Below are positions 44,715 through 54,431 of a DNA stretch of 64,000 nt, piece after piece. Numbering within the stretch: position 1 is the stretch's first letter; the number at the start of each line of letters is the position of its first letter. A model generated the notes under the pieces. That model saw only the letters and a program-made list of their open reading frames with translations, was not told the origin of the DNA and searched no databases. The translations under genes were made by a program, and so were the position numbers. Origin of the DNA: Bradyrhizobium betae (GTDB taxonomy: Bacteria > Pseudomonadota > Alphaproteobacteria > Rhizobiales > Xanthobacteraceae); assembly GCF_004123905.1 (NCBI RefSeq), contig NZ_MZXW01000016.1:744001-808000 (forward strand), given 5' to 3'.

Positions 44715-45194
44715 TTAACTCTTGGTAGTGGTCAAGGCCGCGACAACCAAGGGGAGGGGCGAATAGTCGCGTCCGACCGGGATTCGCGGTATTTCGACAC
44801 CGAAAATGCTTGTTTTCAGAGATTCGGCCGGCGGCAGCCGTTCGGCGTCCGCGGCGTCCAGATCGACCACGAGACCGACGGTCGCATGCTCCGCAAAGTC
44901 GCAGCGGCGGATTCCCAAGCCCCGAATCTCGATCAGGCCGGCCAGCGCGGGCGCTGGGCGGACCTCAATTTCATTGCCGACTGTCGCCAGATGGACACGG
45001 TCATCACCGACCAGAACGGCCCTTTCGACCATTCCTGACCGCCCCGCCATGATCAAATCGAAGGCAAGGCGCGACTTGCCGGAGCCCGAGGGCCCTCGGA
45101 TCAGCACGGCCATTTGTCCGACCTTGACCGCGGAGGCGTGCACGCTGGGCCCGGCTTCGTTCAAGCGGCCGTCGTTCAAGCGGCCTTGGCTCAT
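44715..45194 (-). CDS. hprK: HPr kinase/phosphorylase, short alphaproteobacterial form
   Basis: A 159-residue kinase that phosphorylates and dephosphorylates the serine of HPr. Walker A is GPSGSGKS (34-41) and the second motif region is EIRGLGI. The N-terminal domain of the Gram-positive enzyme (about 130 residues) is absent, as is normal in rhizobia. The start overlaps the chvG stop (ATGA, 45191-45194), tying it to the two-component system. In alphaproteobacteria this linkage connects carbon/nitrogen status to ChvGI; that role is family knowledge. Confidence 0.93.
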   Translation of the reverse strand: MSQGRLNDGRLNEAGPSVHASAVKVGQMAVLIRGPSGSGKSRLAFDLIMAGRSGMVERAVLVGDDRVHLATVGNEIEVRPAPALAGLIEIRGLGIRRCDFAEHATVGLVVDLDAADAERLPPAESLKTSIFGVEIPRIPVGRDYSPLPLVVAALTTTKS

Positions 45195-46987
45195 AGCGCC
45201 GGCAGCCTCACCACGAAGCGCGCGCCCGAGACCGTCGCGAGGCCCTCGTCGTCCGGGGGCCCAGCGCGGTTCTCGGCCCAGATGCGTCCGCCATGGGCAT
45301 CGACGATCTGCTTCGAGATCGAAAGCCCGAGGCCGGAGTTCTGGCCAAAGCCTTGATGCGGACGGTCGGTGTAGAAGCGCTCGAAGATGCGATCCAGCGC
45401 GTCATCGCGAATGCCGGGACCGTCGTCGTCGACCACGATCTCGATCTCTCCGCGCACGCGGCGGCAAATGAGGCGGACCTTGCTGCCGGCTTCCGAGAAG
45501 GACTGCGCGTTGGAGAGCAGGTTCGAGACCACCTGTCCCAGCCGTGAATCGTGGCCGGTCACGGCGAAATTGTCGTTCGCCCCGCGTCCCTCGAAGCGCG
45601 CCTCGACCGCGACGTCGTGGCCGAGCTTGGTCTCGTTCGCGACCGAGACCAGCGTGCCCAGCAGGCGACGTAGATCGACCGGGACCGCGTCCTGCCGTTG
45701 CAGCTCGGCATCGAGCCGGCTGGCATCCGAAATGTCCGAGATCAGGCGGTCGAGCCGCTTGACGTCATGCTCGATCACCTCGAGCAGGCGCGCGCGGCTG
45801 TTCTCGTTGCGCGCCAGCGGCAAGGTTTCGACCGCGGAGCGCAGCGAGGTCAGCGGGTTCTTCAGCTCGTGGGCGACGTCGGCGGCGAACATCTCGATCG
45901 CCTCGATGCGGCTGTAGAGCGCGTTGGTCATGTCGCGCAGCGCGCCGGACAGATGCCCGATCTCGTCGCGACGGCGGGTGAAGTCGGGAATCTCGACGCG
46001 GGTCTTGATGCGGCGGCGGACGCGCTCGGCGCTGTCGGCAAGCCGGCGCACCGGACCCGCGATCGTGCTCGCAAGCAGCAGCGACAGCATGATCATGACC
46101 GCGGCGGCGACGCCGCCGACCTTGAGGATGGCGAGGCGCTCGGCCGTCACCATCTGGTCGATCTCGTCGCCCTGGGTCGACAGCATCAGCGCACCGTGGA
46201 TGGCGCGCGAGCGCAGCACAGGGACCGCGACGGAGACGATCACCTCGCCGCGTGAATTGACCCGCACCATCGAGCGCTTCTGGCCCTGGAGCGCATCGCC
46301 CACTTCCGCATAGCCATTGCCGTTCTCGCGCCCGAGTTCGCGATAGAGCGGCAGGTCGCCGCGGTTCAGCCAGGTGCGGACCGCGACCATGCCGCGCTCG
46401 ACCAGGCCCGGTTGCAGCGACGGCGGCGGCAGCGGGAAGGTCAGCACGTTGTCGAGGTCGCGGCTGTCGAGCAGCAGCGTCCCGTTGGGATCGAAGATCC
46501 GCGCGCGGGTCTTGGTCGGCGAGATCAGCGTGCGCAGCACCGGCGCCACGCGCTCCGGATTGATCGGGAAATCGAGCGAATCGTCCGTCCCGCCATAGCT
46601 GTCGCCTGTCTTGAGGTCGAGCAGGCGGTCGGGGTCGATGGTAATGGCGTTGGTCTGCACGGTTGCGGAGGCCGCGATCGCGCCCGCGATGATCTCGGCC
46701 TGCACCAGCAGGCTCTGCGCGCGCGCGTCGATCAGGCCGGCGCGGAACTGCGACAGATACAGGATGCTCGCGACCAGCGCGACGAGGCCCGCTAGGTTGA
46801 GCGAGACGATGCGGCGGGTCAGGCTCGAGAAGGACAGCGCGAAGAAGAACTGCCCGGCGCGCTTGAGCCAGTTCAGCGGCCGCCAGCCTTGCGCAGCCGG
46901 CTTGTCACCGGCGACGTGCTCCAGAGCGCCGTCGGATACGATGTCCCCGGCGTTCTGGTTCTCGTCAGGCTGCGTTCGGTCAAGCAA
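45191..46987 (-). CDS. chvG: Sensor histidine kinase ChvG/ExoS
   Basis: A 598-residue inner-membrane sensor. After a cytoplasmic tail (about 50) come a first TM (NLAGLVALVASILYLSQF), a periplasmic domain of about 200 residues, a second TM (VGGVAAAVMIMLSLLLAST), a HAMP, a HisKA domain with H in AADVAHELKNPLTSL, and a HATPase_c with VDDDGPGIRD and GLGLSISKQIV. The size and partner genes fit ChvG, which responds to low pH and envelope stress and is needed for symbiosis or pathogenesis. It lies 120 bp after chvI. Confidence 0.95.
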   Translation of the reverse strand: MLDRTQPDENQNAGDIVSDGALEHVAGDKPAAQGWRPLNWLKRAGQFFFALSFSSLTRRIVSLNLAGLVALVASILYLSQFRAGLIDARAQSLLVQAEIIAGAIAASATVQTNAITIDPDRLLDLKTGDSYGGTDDSLDFPINPERVAPVLRTLISPTKTRARIFDPNGTLLLDSRDLDNVLTFPLPPPSLQPGLVERGMVAVRTWLNRGDLPLYRELGRENGNGYAEVGDALQGQKRSMVRVNSRGEVIVSVAVPVLRSRAIHGALMLSTQGDEIDQMVTAERLAILKVGGVAAAVMIMLSLLLASTIAGPVRRLADSAERVRRRIKTRVEIPDFTRRRDEIGHLSGALRDMTNALYSRIEAIEMFAADVAHELKNPLTSLRSAVETLPLARNENSRARLLEVIEHDVKRLDRLISDISDASRLDAELQRQDAVPVDLRRLLGTLVSVANETKLGHDVAVEARFEGRGANDNFAVTGHDSRLGQVVSNLLSNAQSFSEAGSKVRLICRRVRGEIEIVVDDDGPGIRDDALDRIFERFYTDRPHQGFGQNSGLGLSISKQIVDAHGGRIWAENRAGPPDDEGLATVSGARFVVRLPAL

Positions 46988-47107
46988 TGCTCACGCCCGC
47001 GTTAGGACATCTCGTGCGAAGGGTCCCCGCATCCTAGAGCTATCCGGGTCGTGACGGAATCAGAACCGGATGCTCTCAGTCGTTCTTTCGTGAAAGCGCC
47101 TTGCGCC

Positions 47108-47809
47108 TCAGGCTTCCTTGAAGCGGTAGCCGACGCCGTAGAGCGTCTCGATCATCTCGAACTCGTTGTCGACCACCTTGAACTTCTTGCGCAGCCGCTT
47201 GATGTGGCTGTCGATGGTGCGGTCATCGACATAGACCTGGTCGTCATAGGCGGCGTCCATCAGCGCGTTGCGGCTCTTCACCACGCCGGGCCGGGTCGCG
47301 AGTGCCTGGAGGATCAGGAATTCGGTGACGGTCAGCGTCACCGGCTCGTTCTTCCAGGTGCAGGTATGGCGTTCCGGATCCATGCGCAGCAGGCCGCGGT
47401 CGAGCGCCTTGGCATCGTTCTCCTTCGGCGCGACGGTCGGGTCCTTCGGCGCCGAGCGGCGCAGCACGGCCTTGACGCGCTCGACCAAAAGGCGCTGCGA
47501 GAACGGTTTGCGGATGAAGTCGTCCGCGCCCATCTTGAGGCCGAACAATTCGTCGATCTCTTCGTCCTTGGAGGTCAGGAAGATCACCGGCAGGTCGGAC
47601 TTCTGCCTGAGACGGCGCAGCGTCTCCATGCCGTCCATGCGCGGCATCTTGATGTCGAGGATGGCGAGATCGGGCTGGGTGGTGCGGAAACCGTCGAGCG
47701 CGGAGGCGCCGTCGGTGTAGGTCATGATGCGATAGCCTTCGGCCTCCAGCGCGATCGAGACGGATGTTAGAATGTTGCGGTCGTCGTCGACCAAAGCGAT
47801 TGTGGGCAT
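47108..47809 (-). CDS. chvI: Response regulator ChvI
   Basis: A 233-residue OmpR-type regulator. The receiver has the acid cluster LVDDD, the phosphoacceptor D52 in [12 protein letters not shown], the switch T in FLTSKD and K in RKPFSQ. The C-terminal winged helix includes [19 protein letters not shown]. It is transcribed upstream of chvG. ChvI controls exopolysaccharide, type VI secretion and acid-response genes in rhizobia (family knowledge). The 212 bp before it is shared with the divergent HugZ-like gene. Confidence 0.96.
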   Translation of the reverse strand: MPTIALVDDDRNILTSVSIALEAEGYRIMTYTDGASALDGFRTTQPDLAILDIKMPRMDGMETLRRLRQKSDLPVIFLTSKDEEIDELFGLKMGADDFIRKPFSQRLLVERVKAVLRRSAPKDPTVAPKENDAKALDRGLLRMDPERHTCTWKNEPVTLTVTEFLILQALATRPGVVKSRNALMDAAYDDQVYVDDRTIDSHIKRLRKKFKVVDNEFEMIETLYGVGYRFKEA

Positions 47810-48021
47810 GAGCCTCTGCTTTCTGCTGTCCGTTTGGGTCGTGGCTTAAACGGCGAGCAATCCACTGATGCGCCGCATAGATGGGTGCCGAATTGGCGTT
47901 CGAACCTTGTCACCGAGCAATGCAAGCTGGGCTGAAGTGTGACCAAGTTCCACGAAAGGCGGCAGATTCGCCGCATCTCGACCCATAACCGGGCCCTCGT
48001 TTACCCGAAAAAAGGCCCTCC

Positions 48022-48798
48022 ATGCAACCACCTGAGCCGAGAAAGCCAATGCAACCGACCCCTGATTTCGACCCCGGCAAGCTCGCCAAATCGCTGCTGC
48101 GGCGGTCGCGGCAGGGGGCTCTCGCAACATTGATGGTGGGCTCCGGCGATCCCTATTGTTCCCCGGTCAATCTGGCGAGCCATCCGGATGGCTCGCCGAT
48201 CCTGCTGATTTCAGGCCTGGCCGTGCACACCAAAAATATCCTGGCGGATGGCCGGGTGTCCCTGATGCTGGACGAGCGCGCCGCCGGCGATCCGCTGGAG
48301 GGCGCCCGGATCATGCTGTCCGGCCGGGCGGAACAGGCCGACCCCGAGAAGGAGCTGCTCCACCGGAGGTATCTCAATGCCCATCCGTCGGCGGAAGCCT
48401 TTGTTTCATTTAAGGACTTTTCGTTCTTCAGGATCCGGCCAACGGGAACCCATCTGGTGGCGGGCTTCGGCCGCATCGTCGATCTCAAGCCCGAGCAGTT
48501 CCTGACCGACCTTGCCGGCGCTGAGGATTTGCTGGCGGCCGAGGCGGGGGCCGTGGAGCACATGAACGCCGACCACCGCGATGCCATGGGCCTCTACGCA
48601 ACCAGGCTGCTGGGCGCGGCCGCGGGCGACTGGCGCTGCACCGGCTGCGACCCCGAAGGCCTCGACATGCAGGACGGCCAGACCGCGCTTCGGCTGGACT
48701 TCCCGGAGCGGGTGACCAACGGCATGGCGCTGCGCAAGATGCTGGTCCGCCTCGCTGGCGAGGCCCGCGCGAAGGTGGACGAGCCGCGTCGGGATTGA
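48022..48798 (+). CDS. HugZ-like pyridoxamine 5'-phosphate oxidase-fold protein
   Basis: A 258-residue protein. Residues about 20-165 form a split beta-barrel of the pyridoxamine-phosphate-oxidase family (GALATLMVGSGDPYCSPVNL), and the C-terminal 85 residues are DUF2470-like (AVEHMNADHRDAMGLYATRL). This combination is typical of HugZ/HutZ heme-binding proteins that use heme as an iron source, and of related flavin or heme proteins. An in-frame ATG at 48049 may be the true start. It is divergent from chvI, with no heme uptake genes nearby. A heme role is inference. Confidence 0.83.
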   Translation: MQPPEPRKPMQPTPDFDPGKLAKSLLRRSRQGALATLMVGSGDPYCSPVNLASHPDGSPILLISGLAVHTKNILADGRVSLMLDERAAGDPLEGARIMLSGRAEQADPEKELLHRRYLNAHPSAEAFVSFKDFSFFRIRPTGTHLVAGFGRIVDLKPEQFLTDLAGAEDLLAAEAGAVEHMNADHRDAMGLYATRLLGAAAGDWRCTGCDPEGLDMQDGQTALRLDFPERVTNGMALRKMLVRLAGEARAKVDEPRRD

Positions 48799-48861
48799 AC
48801 GCCGCAGCCCATCGCTGCGACCCAACACCGTAACGGTTCGGGGTTGGCAGCGAGAGGATTC

Positions 48862-51450
48862 ATGACACGCCGTCGCTTGATGCTGGTCGCGGGCTTGGCG
48901 CTCGTGATCGCTGGATCGCTCGCCACGCCAGCCCTTGCCCAGAAAGGTCTCGCCGCGGAAAGCGCGCGGATCAATGCACTCATGAGTGCCGGCAAATATT
49001 CGGAAGCGCTGCCGCTCGCGCAAGGCATGGTCACGAGTCTGGAGAAGGACAACGGCCGCGAGCTCGCCGCCGCTCTCAACAATCTCGGCCAGGTCTATGC
49101 CGGTCAGGGCCGCGACGATCTGGCTGAGCCGCTCTACAAGCGCGCTATCGCGCTGATGGAGAAATCGCTCGGTCTCGAAACGCCGCTGGTTTCGGCTGAG
49201 CTGACCAATCTCGCCGCGCTCTATCAGCGGCAGGGCCGCTTCACTGAAGCCGAGCCGCTGTTCAAGCGTGCGCTGACTGTGAGCGAAAAGGGCCTGTCGC
49301 GCGAGCATCCTGATGTGGGCCGGGCCCTCAACAATCTCGCCACGCTCTACGTCAAGCAGGAACGGCAGGCCGAGGCCGAACCGCTGTTCCAGCGTGCGCT
49401 CGCGATCTATCAGAAGGCTGGTGGGCCCGAGCATCCCGCGGTTGCCACGGTCCTCAACAACATCGGCCAGGTCGATCGCGACCTCAATCGCGATGCGGAT
49501 GCGGAGGCGCCGATCAAGCGTTCCCTCGCGATTCGCGAAAAGGTGCTGGGGGCGGATCATCCCGATGTCGCGCGCTCGCTGAACAACCTCGCCGGGCTCT
49601 ACGAGCACCAGCAGCGCTATGCCGATGCCGAGCCGCTCTACCACCGAGCTCTCGCGATCCGTGAGCGTGCGCTCGGGCCGGATCACCCTGACGTCGTGAC
49701 CTCGACCAGCAATCTCGCTTATTTCCTTTATGTCTCCGGACGCACCGCCGACGCGCTGCCGCTGGCGGAACGGACGCTTCGCGGCGATCGCGCGCAGCTG
49801 CGTGTGGTGCTGCCGATTTTGTTCTCCGCGCGGCAACAGCATCTGCTGCCCGATGACGAGGCGCTCGACGAAGCGCTGGCCGCGATCCAGCGCGGCACGC
49901 AGTCTTCCGCCGCCTCCGCCGTGAACAAGCTCGCGGTGCGGCTTGCCGCCGGCAGCGACCGGCTCGCCGAGCTCGTGCGCAAGGACCAGGATCTCGCGGC
50001 CGAGGCCGAGGCGCTCGACAAGGCGATCATCACGGCGGTGTCCAAGCAGGCCGCGCAGCGCGACGTCGCGGCCGAGCAGCGCAGCCGCGCGCGGATCGCG
50101 GCGATCGCGAGCGAGCGCGCCGGCCTGCAGAAGACGCTCGCGGTCGAATTTCCCGACTATGCCTCGCTCTCCAACCCGCTGCCGCTCGCGGTGAAGGACA
50201 TCCAGCCGCTGTTGTCGGCCGACGAAGCCATGACGATCTATTCCGTCGTCGACAAGCGAAGCTATGTCATCGCGATCACGCGCGACGGCGTCGACTGGAA
50301 GGAGATTTCCCTCGGCGCGGACGCGCTGACGCAGAAGGTGACGGCGTTCCGCAAAGGGCTCGACGTCGGCAAGGCGCGCGATGCCTCGGGCAAATCGGGA
50401 TTGTTCGATCTTGCGCTCGCCAACGAGCTCTATGTCGCGCTGCTCGGACCGGTCGAGGCGCTGACGAAAGACAAGCGCAGCCTTTTGGTGGTGCCGTCGG
50501 CCGCCCTGACGGCGTTGCCGTTTCATCTGCTCGTCACCGAGATGCCGCAAGCTGCGATCCCGGCCAAGCTCGAAGGCTATCGCAACGCGGCCTGGTTGCT
50601 GCGGCGTCAAGCCGTCTCGGTGCTGCCGTCGGTGATCAGCCTGAAATCGCTGCGCGCCTTTGCGCGCAGGGATCAAGGCGTCAAGCCGATGACCGGCTTT
50701 GGCGATCCTGTGTTCAACCCTGCGGCCGAAGGGCCTACCGATCGTCGCGCGGCGAGGGACAAGGTTGCCGCGCGCAGCATCGCGACGATTGCCTATACCG
50801 ATTTCTGGCGCGGTGCCGGTGTCGATCGCGCGCGGCTTGCGCAGGCGCTGCCGCAACTGCCGGATACCGCGGACGAGCTGAACGCGGTGGCCAAGGATGT
50901 TGGCGCCGGCGAGGCCGACATCCATCTCGGCCGCGATGCCAGCGAAACGACGCTCAAGCGTGCAGCGCTTGCTCAATACAGCATCATTTACTTTGCGACC
51001 CACGGCCTCGTTGCGGGCGACGTCAAGGGACTGGGCGAGCCCTCGCTTGCGCTCTCCATTCCCGATCAGCCCACGGAGCTTGACGATGGCCTGCTCACCG
51101 CGAGCGAAGTCGCCCAGCTCAAGCTCAATGCGGATTGGGTTGTGCTGTCGGCCTGCAACACCATCGCCGGTGACAAGCCCGGGGCCGAGGCATTGTCGGG
51201 GCTGGCGCGCGCGTTCTTCTATGCCGGCGCCCGCGCGCTGCTGGTCTCGCATTGGGCGGTGGATTCGGAAGCTGCCACCCGCTTGACCATTTCGACTTTC
51301 GCTCTGCTCAAAAACGAACCAGGAATCGGCCGTGCCGAAGCTTTGCGCCGCGCGATGTTAACCTACGTTGATGACACCTCGTCGCCGCGCAACGCGTATC
51401 CCGCGATGTGGGGGCCGTTCGCGCTGATTGGCGAAGGCGAGGTACGATAA
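48862..51450 (+). CDS. Secreted TPR-CHAT protein (caspase-like protease domain)
   Basis: An 862-residue protein. Residues 1-26 are a Sec signal. About 30-300 are a row of TPR units of the kinesin-light-chain type (A-L-N-N-L-A-x-L-Y; HPDV at intervals of 42 residues). The C-terminal 400 residues are a CHAT domain with the dyad H714 (in YFATHGL) and C765 (in VLSACNT). CHAT proteases are caspase-like, but most known ones act in the cytoplasm; this one should be periplasmic. GAGAGGA precedes the start at 48862. It sits between the HugZ-like gene and pckA. The partner is unknown. Confidence 0.9.
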   Translation: MTRRRLMLVAGLALVIAGSLATPALAQKGLAAESARINALMSAGKYSEALPLAQGMVTSLEKDNGRELAAALNNLGQVYAGQGRDDLAEPLYKRAIALMEKSLGLETPLVSAELTNLAALYQRQGRFTEAEPLFKRALTVSEKGLSREHPDVGRALNNLATLYVKQERQAEAEPLFQRALAIYQKAGGPEHPAVATVLNNIGQVDRDLNRDADAEAPIKRSLAIREKVLGADHPDVARSLNNLAGLYEHQQRYADAEPLYHRALAIRERALGPDHPDVVTSTSNLAYFLYVSGRTADALPLAERTLRGDRAQLRVVLPILFSARQQHLLPDDEALDEALAAIQRGTQSSAASAVNKLAVRLAAGSDRLAELVRKDQDLAAEAEALDKAIITAVSKQAAQRDVAAEQRSRARIAAIASERAGLQKTLAVEFPDYASLSNPLPLAVKDIQPLLSADEAMTIYSVVDKRSYVIAITRDGVDWKEISLGADALTQKVTAFRKGLDVGKARDASGKSGLFDLALANELYVALLGPVEALTKDKRSLLVVPSAALTALPFHLLVTEMPQAAIPAKLEGYRNAAWLLRRQAVSVLPSVISLKSLRAFARRDQGVKPMTGFGDPVFNPAAEGPTDRRAARDKVAARSIATIAYTDFWRGAGVDRARLAQALPQLPDTADELNAVAKDVGAGEADIHLGRDASETTLKRAALAQYSIIYFATHGLVAGDVKGLGEPSLALSIPDQPTELDDGLLTASEVAQLKLNADWVVLSACNTIAGDKPGAEALSGLARAFFYAGARALLVSHWAVDSEAATRLTISTFALLKNEPGIGRAEALRRAMLTYVDDTSSPRNAYPAMWGPFALIGEGEVR

Positions 51451-51735
51451 GCCCGCTTGACGGATTGTGCGTCGCAATAACCGTGGGAAACGCTGAATCA
51501 CGCATTTGGTTGCGCGACCATCCGCGATTTTTTGATGCACCTGCTCAGGGCTGACATGCGCGGCGTTTGGCGCGGTCCTTGAATAAACCAAATCCTGCGG
51601 GATCAGCTTGGCAACGCCAGCGTTCATCAGTATTAGGTCGCCCAGCCGAGGCTGGATGGCCTATTGTTCACGGTGACCGCGATGGTGCCAAAGCTTGGTC
51701 GTGCTGAGTGTCGCGGGTTCTAGGAGGATTTTTTC
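51451..51735. other. 285-bp intergenic leader upstream of pckA
   Basis: No gene is supported here. The region has mixed base content and the pckA promoter is expected within it. The ribosome site AGGAGG lies at 51722-51727. A short dyad around TTGTTCACGGTGACCGCGATGG (near 51664) is the only structure noted, and it is weak. Confidence 0.4.
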
Positions 51736-53352
51736 GTGCAAGAGATGGGCGTGCGCAACGGTGCCTTCGGCGCCGACAAATTCGGCTTAAAGAATCTCAA
51801 GCAGGTTCACTGGAACCTGGGTGCGCCGCAACTCTATCAATACTCGCTCGCAGCGGGCGAGGCGGTGCTGTCCGCCGATGGCGCGCTTTGCGCCGACACC
51901 GGTGAGTTCACCGGCCGCAGCCCTAAGGACAAGTTCACGGTGCGTGACGCCACCACCGACAAGAAGATGTGGTGGGCCGGCAACCAGTCGATCACCGCCG
52001 AGCAGTTCGAGACGCTCTACCAGGACTTCCTCAAGCACGCCGAAGGCAAGAGCCTGTTCGCGCAGGACCTCTATGGCGGCGCCGATCCGGCCTACCGGAT
52101 CAAGACCCGCGTCTTCACCGAGCTTGCCTGGCACTCGCTGTTCATCCGCACGCTGCTGATCCGCCCCGAGGCGGTCGAGCTGTCGAGCTTCACGCCGGAG
52201 CTCACCATCATCGACATGCCGAGCTTCCGCGCCGATCCGAAGCGCCATGGCTGCAAGTCCGAGAACGTCGTCGCGATCGACTTCGCTCGCAAGATCGTGC
52301 TGATCGCCGGCTCCTACTATGCCGGAGAGATGAAGAAGTCGGTCTTCACCACGCTCAACTATTACCTGCCCGAGCGCGGCGTGATGCCGATGCACTGCTC
52401 GGCCAATGTCGGCGCCAAGGGCGACGCCGCGATCTTCTTCGGTCTGTCAGGCACCGGCAAGACCACGCTGTCGGCCGATCCGAACCGCACGCTGATCGGT
52501 GACGACGAGCACGGCTGGGGCCCGAACGGTATCTTCAATTTCGAAGGCGGCTGCTACGCCAAGTGCATCAAGCTGTCGCAGGAAGCCGAGCCCGAGATTT
52601 TCGCGGCCTCGACCCGCTTCGGCGCAGTGCTCGAGAACTGCGTGCTCGACGAAGACACCCGCGTGGTCGATTTCGACGACGGCTCCAAGACCGAGAACAC
52701 GCGCTCGGCCTATCCGCTCGACTTCATCCCCAACGCCTCGCGCACCGGCCGTGCGCCGCAGCCGAAGAACGTGGTGATGCTCGCCGCCGACGCCTTCGGC
52801 GTGTTGCCGCCGATTGCAAAACTCTCGCCGGCGCAGGCGATGTATCACTTCCTGTCCGGCTACACCGCCAAGGTCGCCGGCACCGAGCGCGGCCTCGGCA
52901 ACGAGCCGCAGCCGGAATTCTCGACCTGCTTCGGCTCGCCTTTCCTGCCGCTCGATCCGAGCGTCTACGGCAACATGCTGCGCGACCTCATTGCCCAGCA
53001 CAATGTCGATTGCTGGCTGGTCAACACCGGCTGGACCGGCGGCAAGTACGGCACGGGCTCGCGCATGCCGATCAAGGTGACGCGTGCGCTGCTCACCGCG
53101 GCGCTCGATGGCTCGCTGCGCAACGTCGAATTCCGTACCGACAAATATTTCGGCTTCGCGGTGCCGACCGCGCTGCCGGGCGTGCCGAGCGAAATCCTCA
53201 ACCCGGTCAACACCTGGAAGGACAAGGACGAGTTCGACAAGACCGCGCGCGCGCTGGTCGGCATGTTCCAGAAGAACTTCGCCAAGTTCGAAGCCCAGGT
53301 CGACGCCGAAGTCCGCGCCGCCGCGCCGGACGTGAAGCTCGCGGCGGAGTAA
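51736..53352 (+). CDS. pckA: Phosphoenolpyruvate carboxykinase (ATP)
   Basis: A 538-residue gluconeogenic enzyme converting oxaloacetate and ATP to PEP, CO2 and ADP. The active-site motifs are [12 protein letters not shown], the kinase-1a loop GLSGTGKTT, the D-D-E-H-G-W segment and [12 protein letters not shown]. The start is a GTG at 51736, 8 bp after AGGAGG; the first ATG at 51745 is 17 bp away and less likely. A perfect terminator follows at 53373-53400. Linkage of pckA to chvI and the PTS genes is common in alphaproteobacteria; here two unrelated genes lie between. Confidence 0.97.
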   Translation: MQEMGVRNGAFGADKFGLKNLKQVHWNLGAPQLYQYSLAAGEAVLSADGALCADTGEFTGRSPKDKFTVRDATTDKKMWWAGNQSITAEQFETLYQDFLKHAEGKSLFAQDLYGGADPAYRIKTRVFTELAWHSLFIRTLLIRPEAVELSSFTPELTIIDMPSFRADPKRHGCKSENVVAIDFARKIVLIAGSYYAGEMKKSVFTTLNYYLPERGVMPMHCSANVGAKGDAAIFFGLSGTGKTTLSADPNRTLIGDDEHGWGPNGIFNFEGGCYAKCIKLSQEAEPEIFAASTRFGAVLENCVLDEDTRVVDFDDGSKTENTRSAYPLDFIPNASRTGRAPQPKNVVMLAADAFGVLPPIAKLSPAQAMYHFLSGYTAKVAGTERGLGNEPQPEFSTCFGSPFLPLDPSVYGNMLRDLIAQHNVDCWLVNTGWTGGKYGTGSRMPIKVTRALLTAALDGSLRNVEFRTDKYFGFAVPTALPGVPSEILNPVNTWKDKDEFDKTARALVGMFQKNFAKFEAQVDAEVRAAAPDVKLAAE

Positions 53353-53372
53353 GACTCCATCGCTTGGAACGC

Positions 53373-53402
53373 AAAAGGGCGGCCGCGCGGCCGCCCTTTT
53401 TG
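53373..53402 (+). terminator. Rho-independent terminator of pckA
   Basis: AAAAGGGCGGCCGC and GCGGCCGCCCTTTT form a perfect 28-bp inverted repeat (53373-53400) followed by more T (TTGTTTC). A strong hairpin with a T-run 20 bp after the pckA stop is a classic intrinsic terminator. Confidence 0.92.
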
Positions 53403-53422
53403 TTTCTCACGAGCTCTCTCCA

Positions 53423-53503
53423 CCGTCATTGCGAGCGGAGCGAAGCAATCCAGAATCCCTCCGCGGAGACAGTCTGGATTGCTTCGCTACGCTCGCAATG
53501 ACG
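53423..53503. repeat. Palindromic repeat family A, copy 2
   Basis: The same GTCATTGCGAGCG...AAGCAATCCAG arms as at 20056-20143, inverted against CTGGATTGCTTCG...CGCAATGAC. It follows the pckA terminator and lies in the convergent gap with the thioesterase gene. Confidence 0.85.
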
Positions 53504-53518
53504 AGCGTGTGCCGGCAG

Positions 53519-54334
53519 CTACGCCTTGAAATACGCGATCTGCGTGCTCGTCGCGAGCAGCCGTCCGTTCGGCGACCATAGCTCGGCGTTCTGGTCGGCG
53601 TAGCTCTTGTGCATGATCTTCGAATCGGCCGTCGCCAGCACGCGCGTGATGTCTTCGGCTGCGAGCTCGTCGCTGTCGGTGTGGAAATACGTCGTGAGCG
53701 ACACCGTGCCGAACGGCACCAGCTCGCGCCTTGCGTGGAAGATGCGGCCGAAGAACGCGTCCGACATCGACATCAGCGACAGCATGTCGAGCTTGCGCGG
53801 CTCACGATCGCTGATCCAGATTTTCGAATAGGTGCTGGCGAGCTCGGCCTGCGGCGGGCCGATGCGCATCTCGCCCTCGACGAAGCGGAATTCATACTGG
53901 TTGGCCCAGGTGGCCTGGATCTTCGGGAACGGCAGCGTCGCTTCGAACGGCTTGGTATCCGGATATTGCGCCACCCTGTGCTCCCAGGACGGCCGGCGCT
54001 CGGCGAACACGGCGGTGGCGAGTGTCGCGACCTCGCCGCCGCCCTGCGACAGTTCGACGCTCCAATGCTGGCTGGAGCGGTTGGCCTTCACCAGCCGCAT
54101 GTCGAGATCGAACGGCCCCTTCGCGATCGGTGCGCAGTAATTGACGGTGAGTGCCAGCGGTTCGCCGGCGGCTTGCGGATGCTCAATCAGCGCGCGCAAG
54201 ATGGTTGCGGCCGTGGCGCCGCCGAACGGGCCGACAAAGGCCCAGTAGTCGTCGCTGGTGTGTCCCTGCCAGCTAGAGTCACCCGCGGTGATGCGGGTGG
54301 CGTCGTCGAACGGGTGCGGGAGCCTGGCGTGCAT
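53519..54334 (-). CDS. Acyl-CoA thioesterase-like double hotdog protein
   Basis: A 271-residue protein with two hotdog repeats of the TesB/4HBT_3 group. The first half has YWAFVGPFGGATAATILRALIEHP and the second half SLMSMSDAFFGRIFHARRELVPFGT. These enzymes split acyl-CoA thioesters, usually aromatic or medium-chain. The D/Q/T catalytic residues cannot be placed with certainty by eye. It converges with pckA and is 97 bp downstream of glgP on the same strand. No pathway partner is adjacent. Confidence 0.82.
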   Translation of the reverse strand: MHARLPHPFDDATRITAGDSSWQGHTSDDYWAFVGPFGGATAATILRALIEHPQAAGEPLALTVNYCAPIAKGPFDLDMRLVKANRSSQHWSVELSQGGGEVATLATAVFAERRPSWEHRVAQYPDTKPFEATLPFPKIQATWANQYEFRFVEGEMRIGPPQAELASTYSKIWISDREPRKLDMLSLMSMSDAFFGRIFHARRELVPFGTVSLTTYFHTDSDELAAEDITRVLATADSKIMHKSYADQNAELWSPNGRLLATSTQIAYFKA

Positions 54335-54431
54335 TTTCTGATCCGGCTTTCAATGACGGCCGTCATATCACGTCCGCCGCCGGCTTGTGCAATTACCTGT
54401 CGCGTAACGCCGATTTCACGCCGCGGAAAAA

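Noticed and set aside
48406..51252. A 948-codon open frame on the minus strand opposite the TPR-CHAT gene
   Set aside because: It is the antisense shadow of a strongly coding GC-rich gene; its translation is rich in Arg, Gln and His with no domain, and the plus-strand gene has clear signal, TPR and CHAT motifs.
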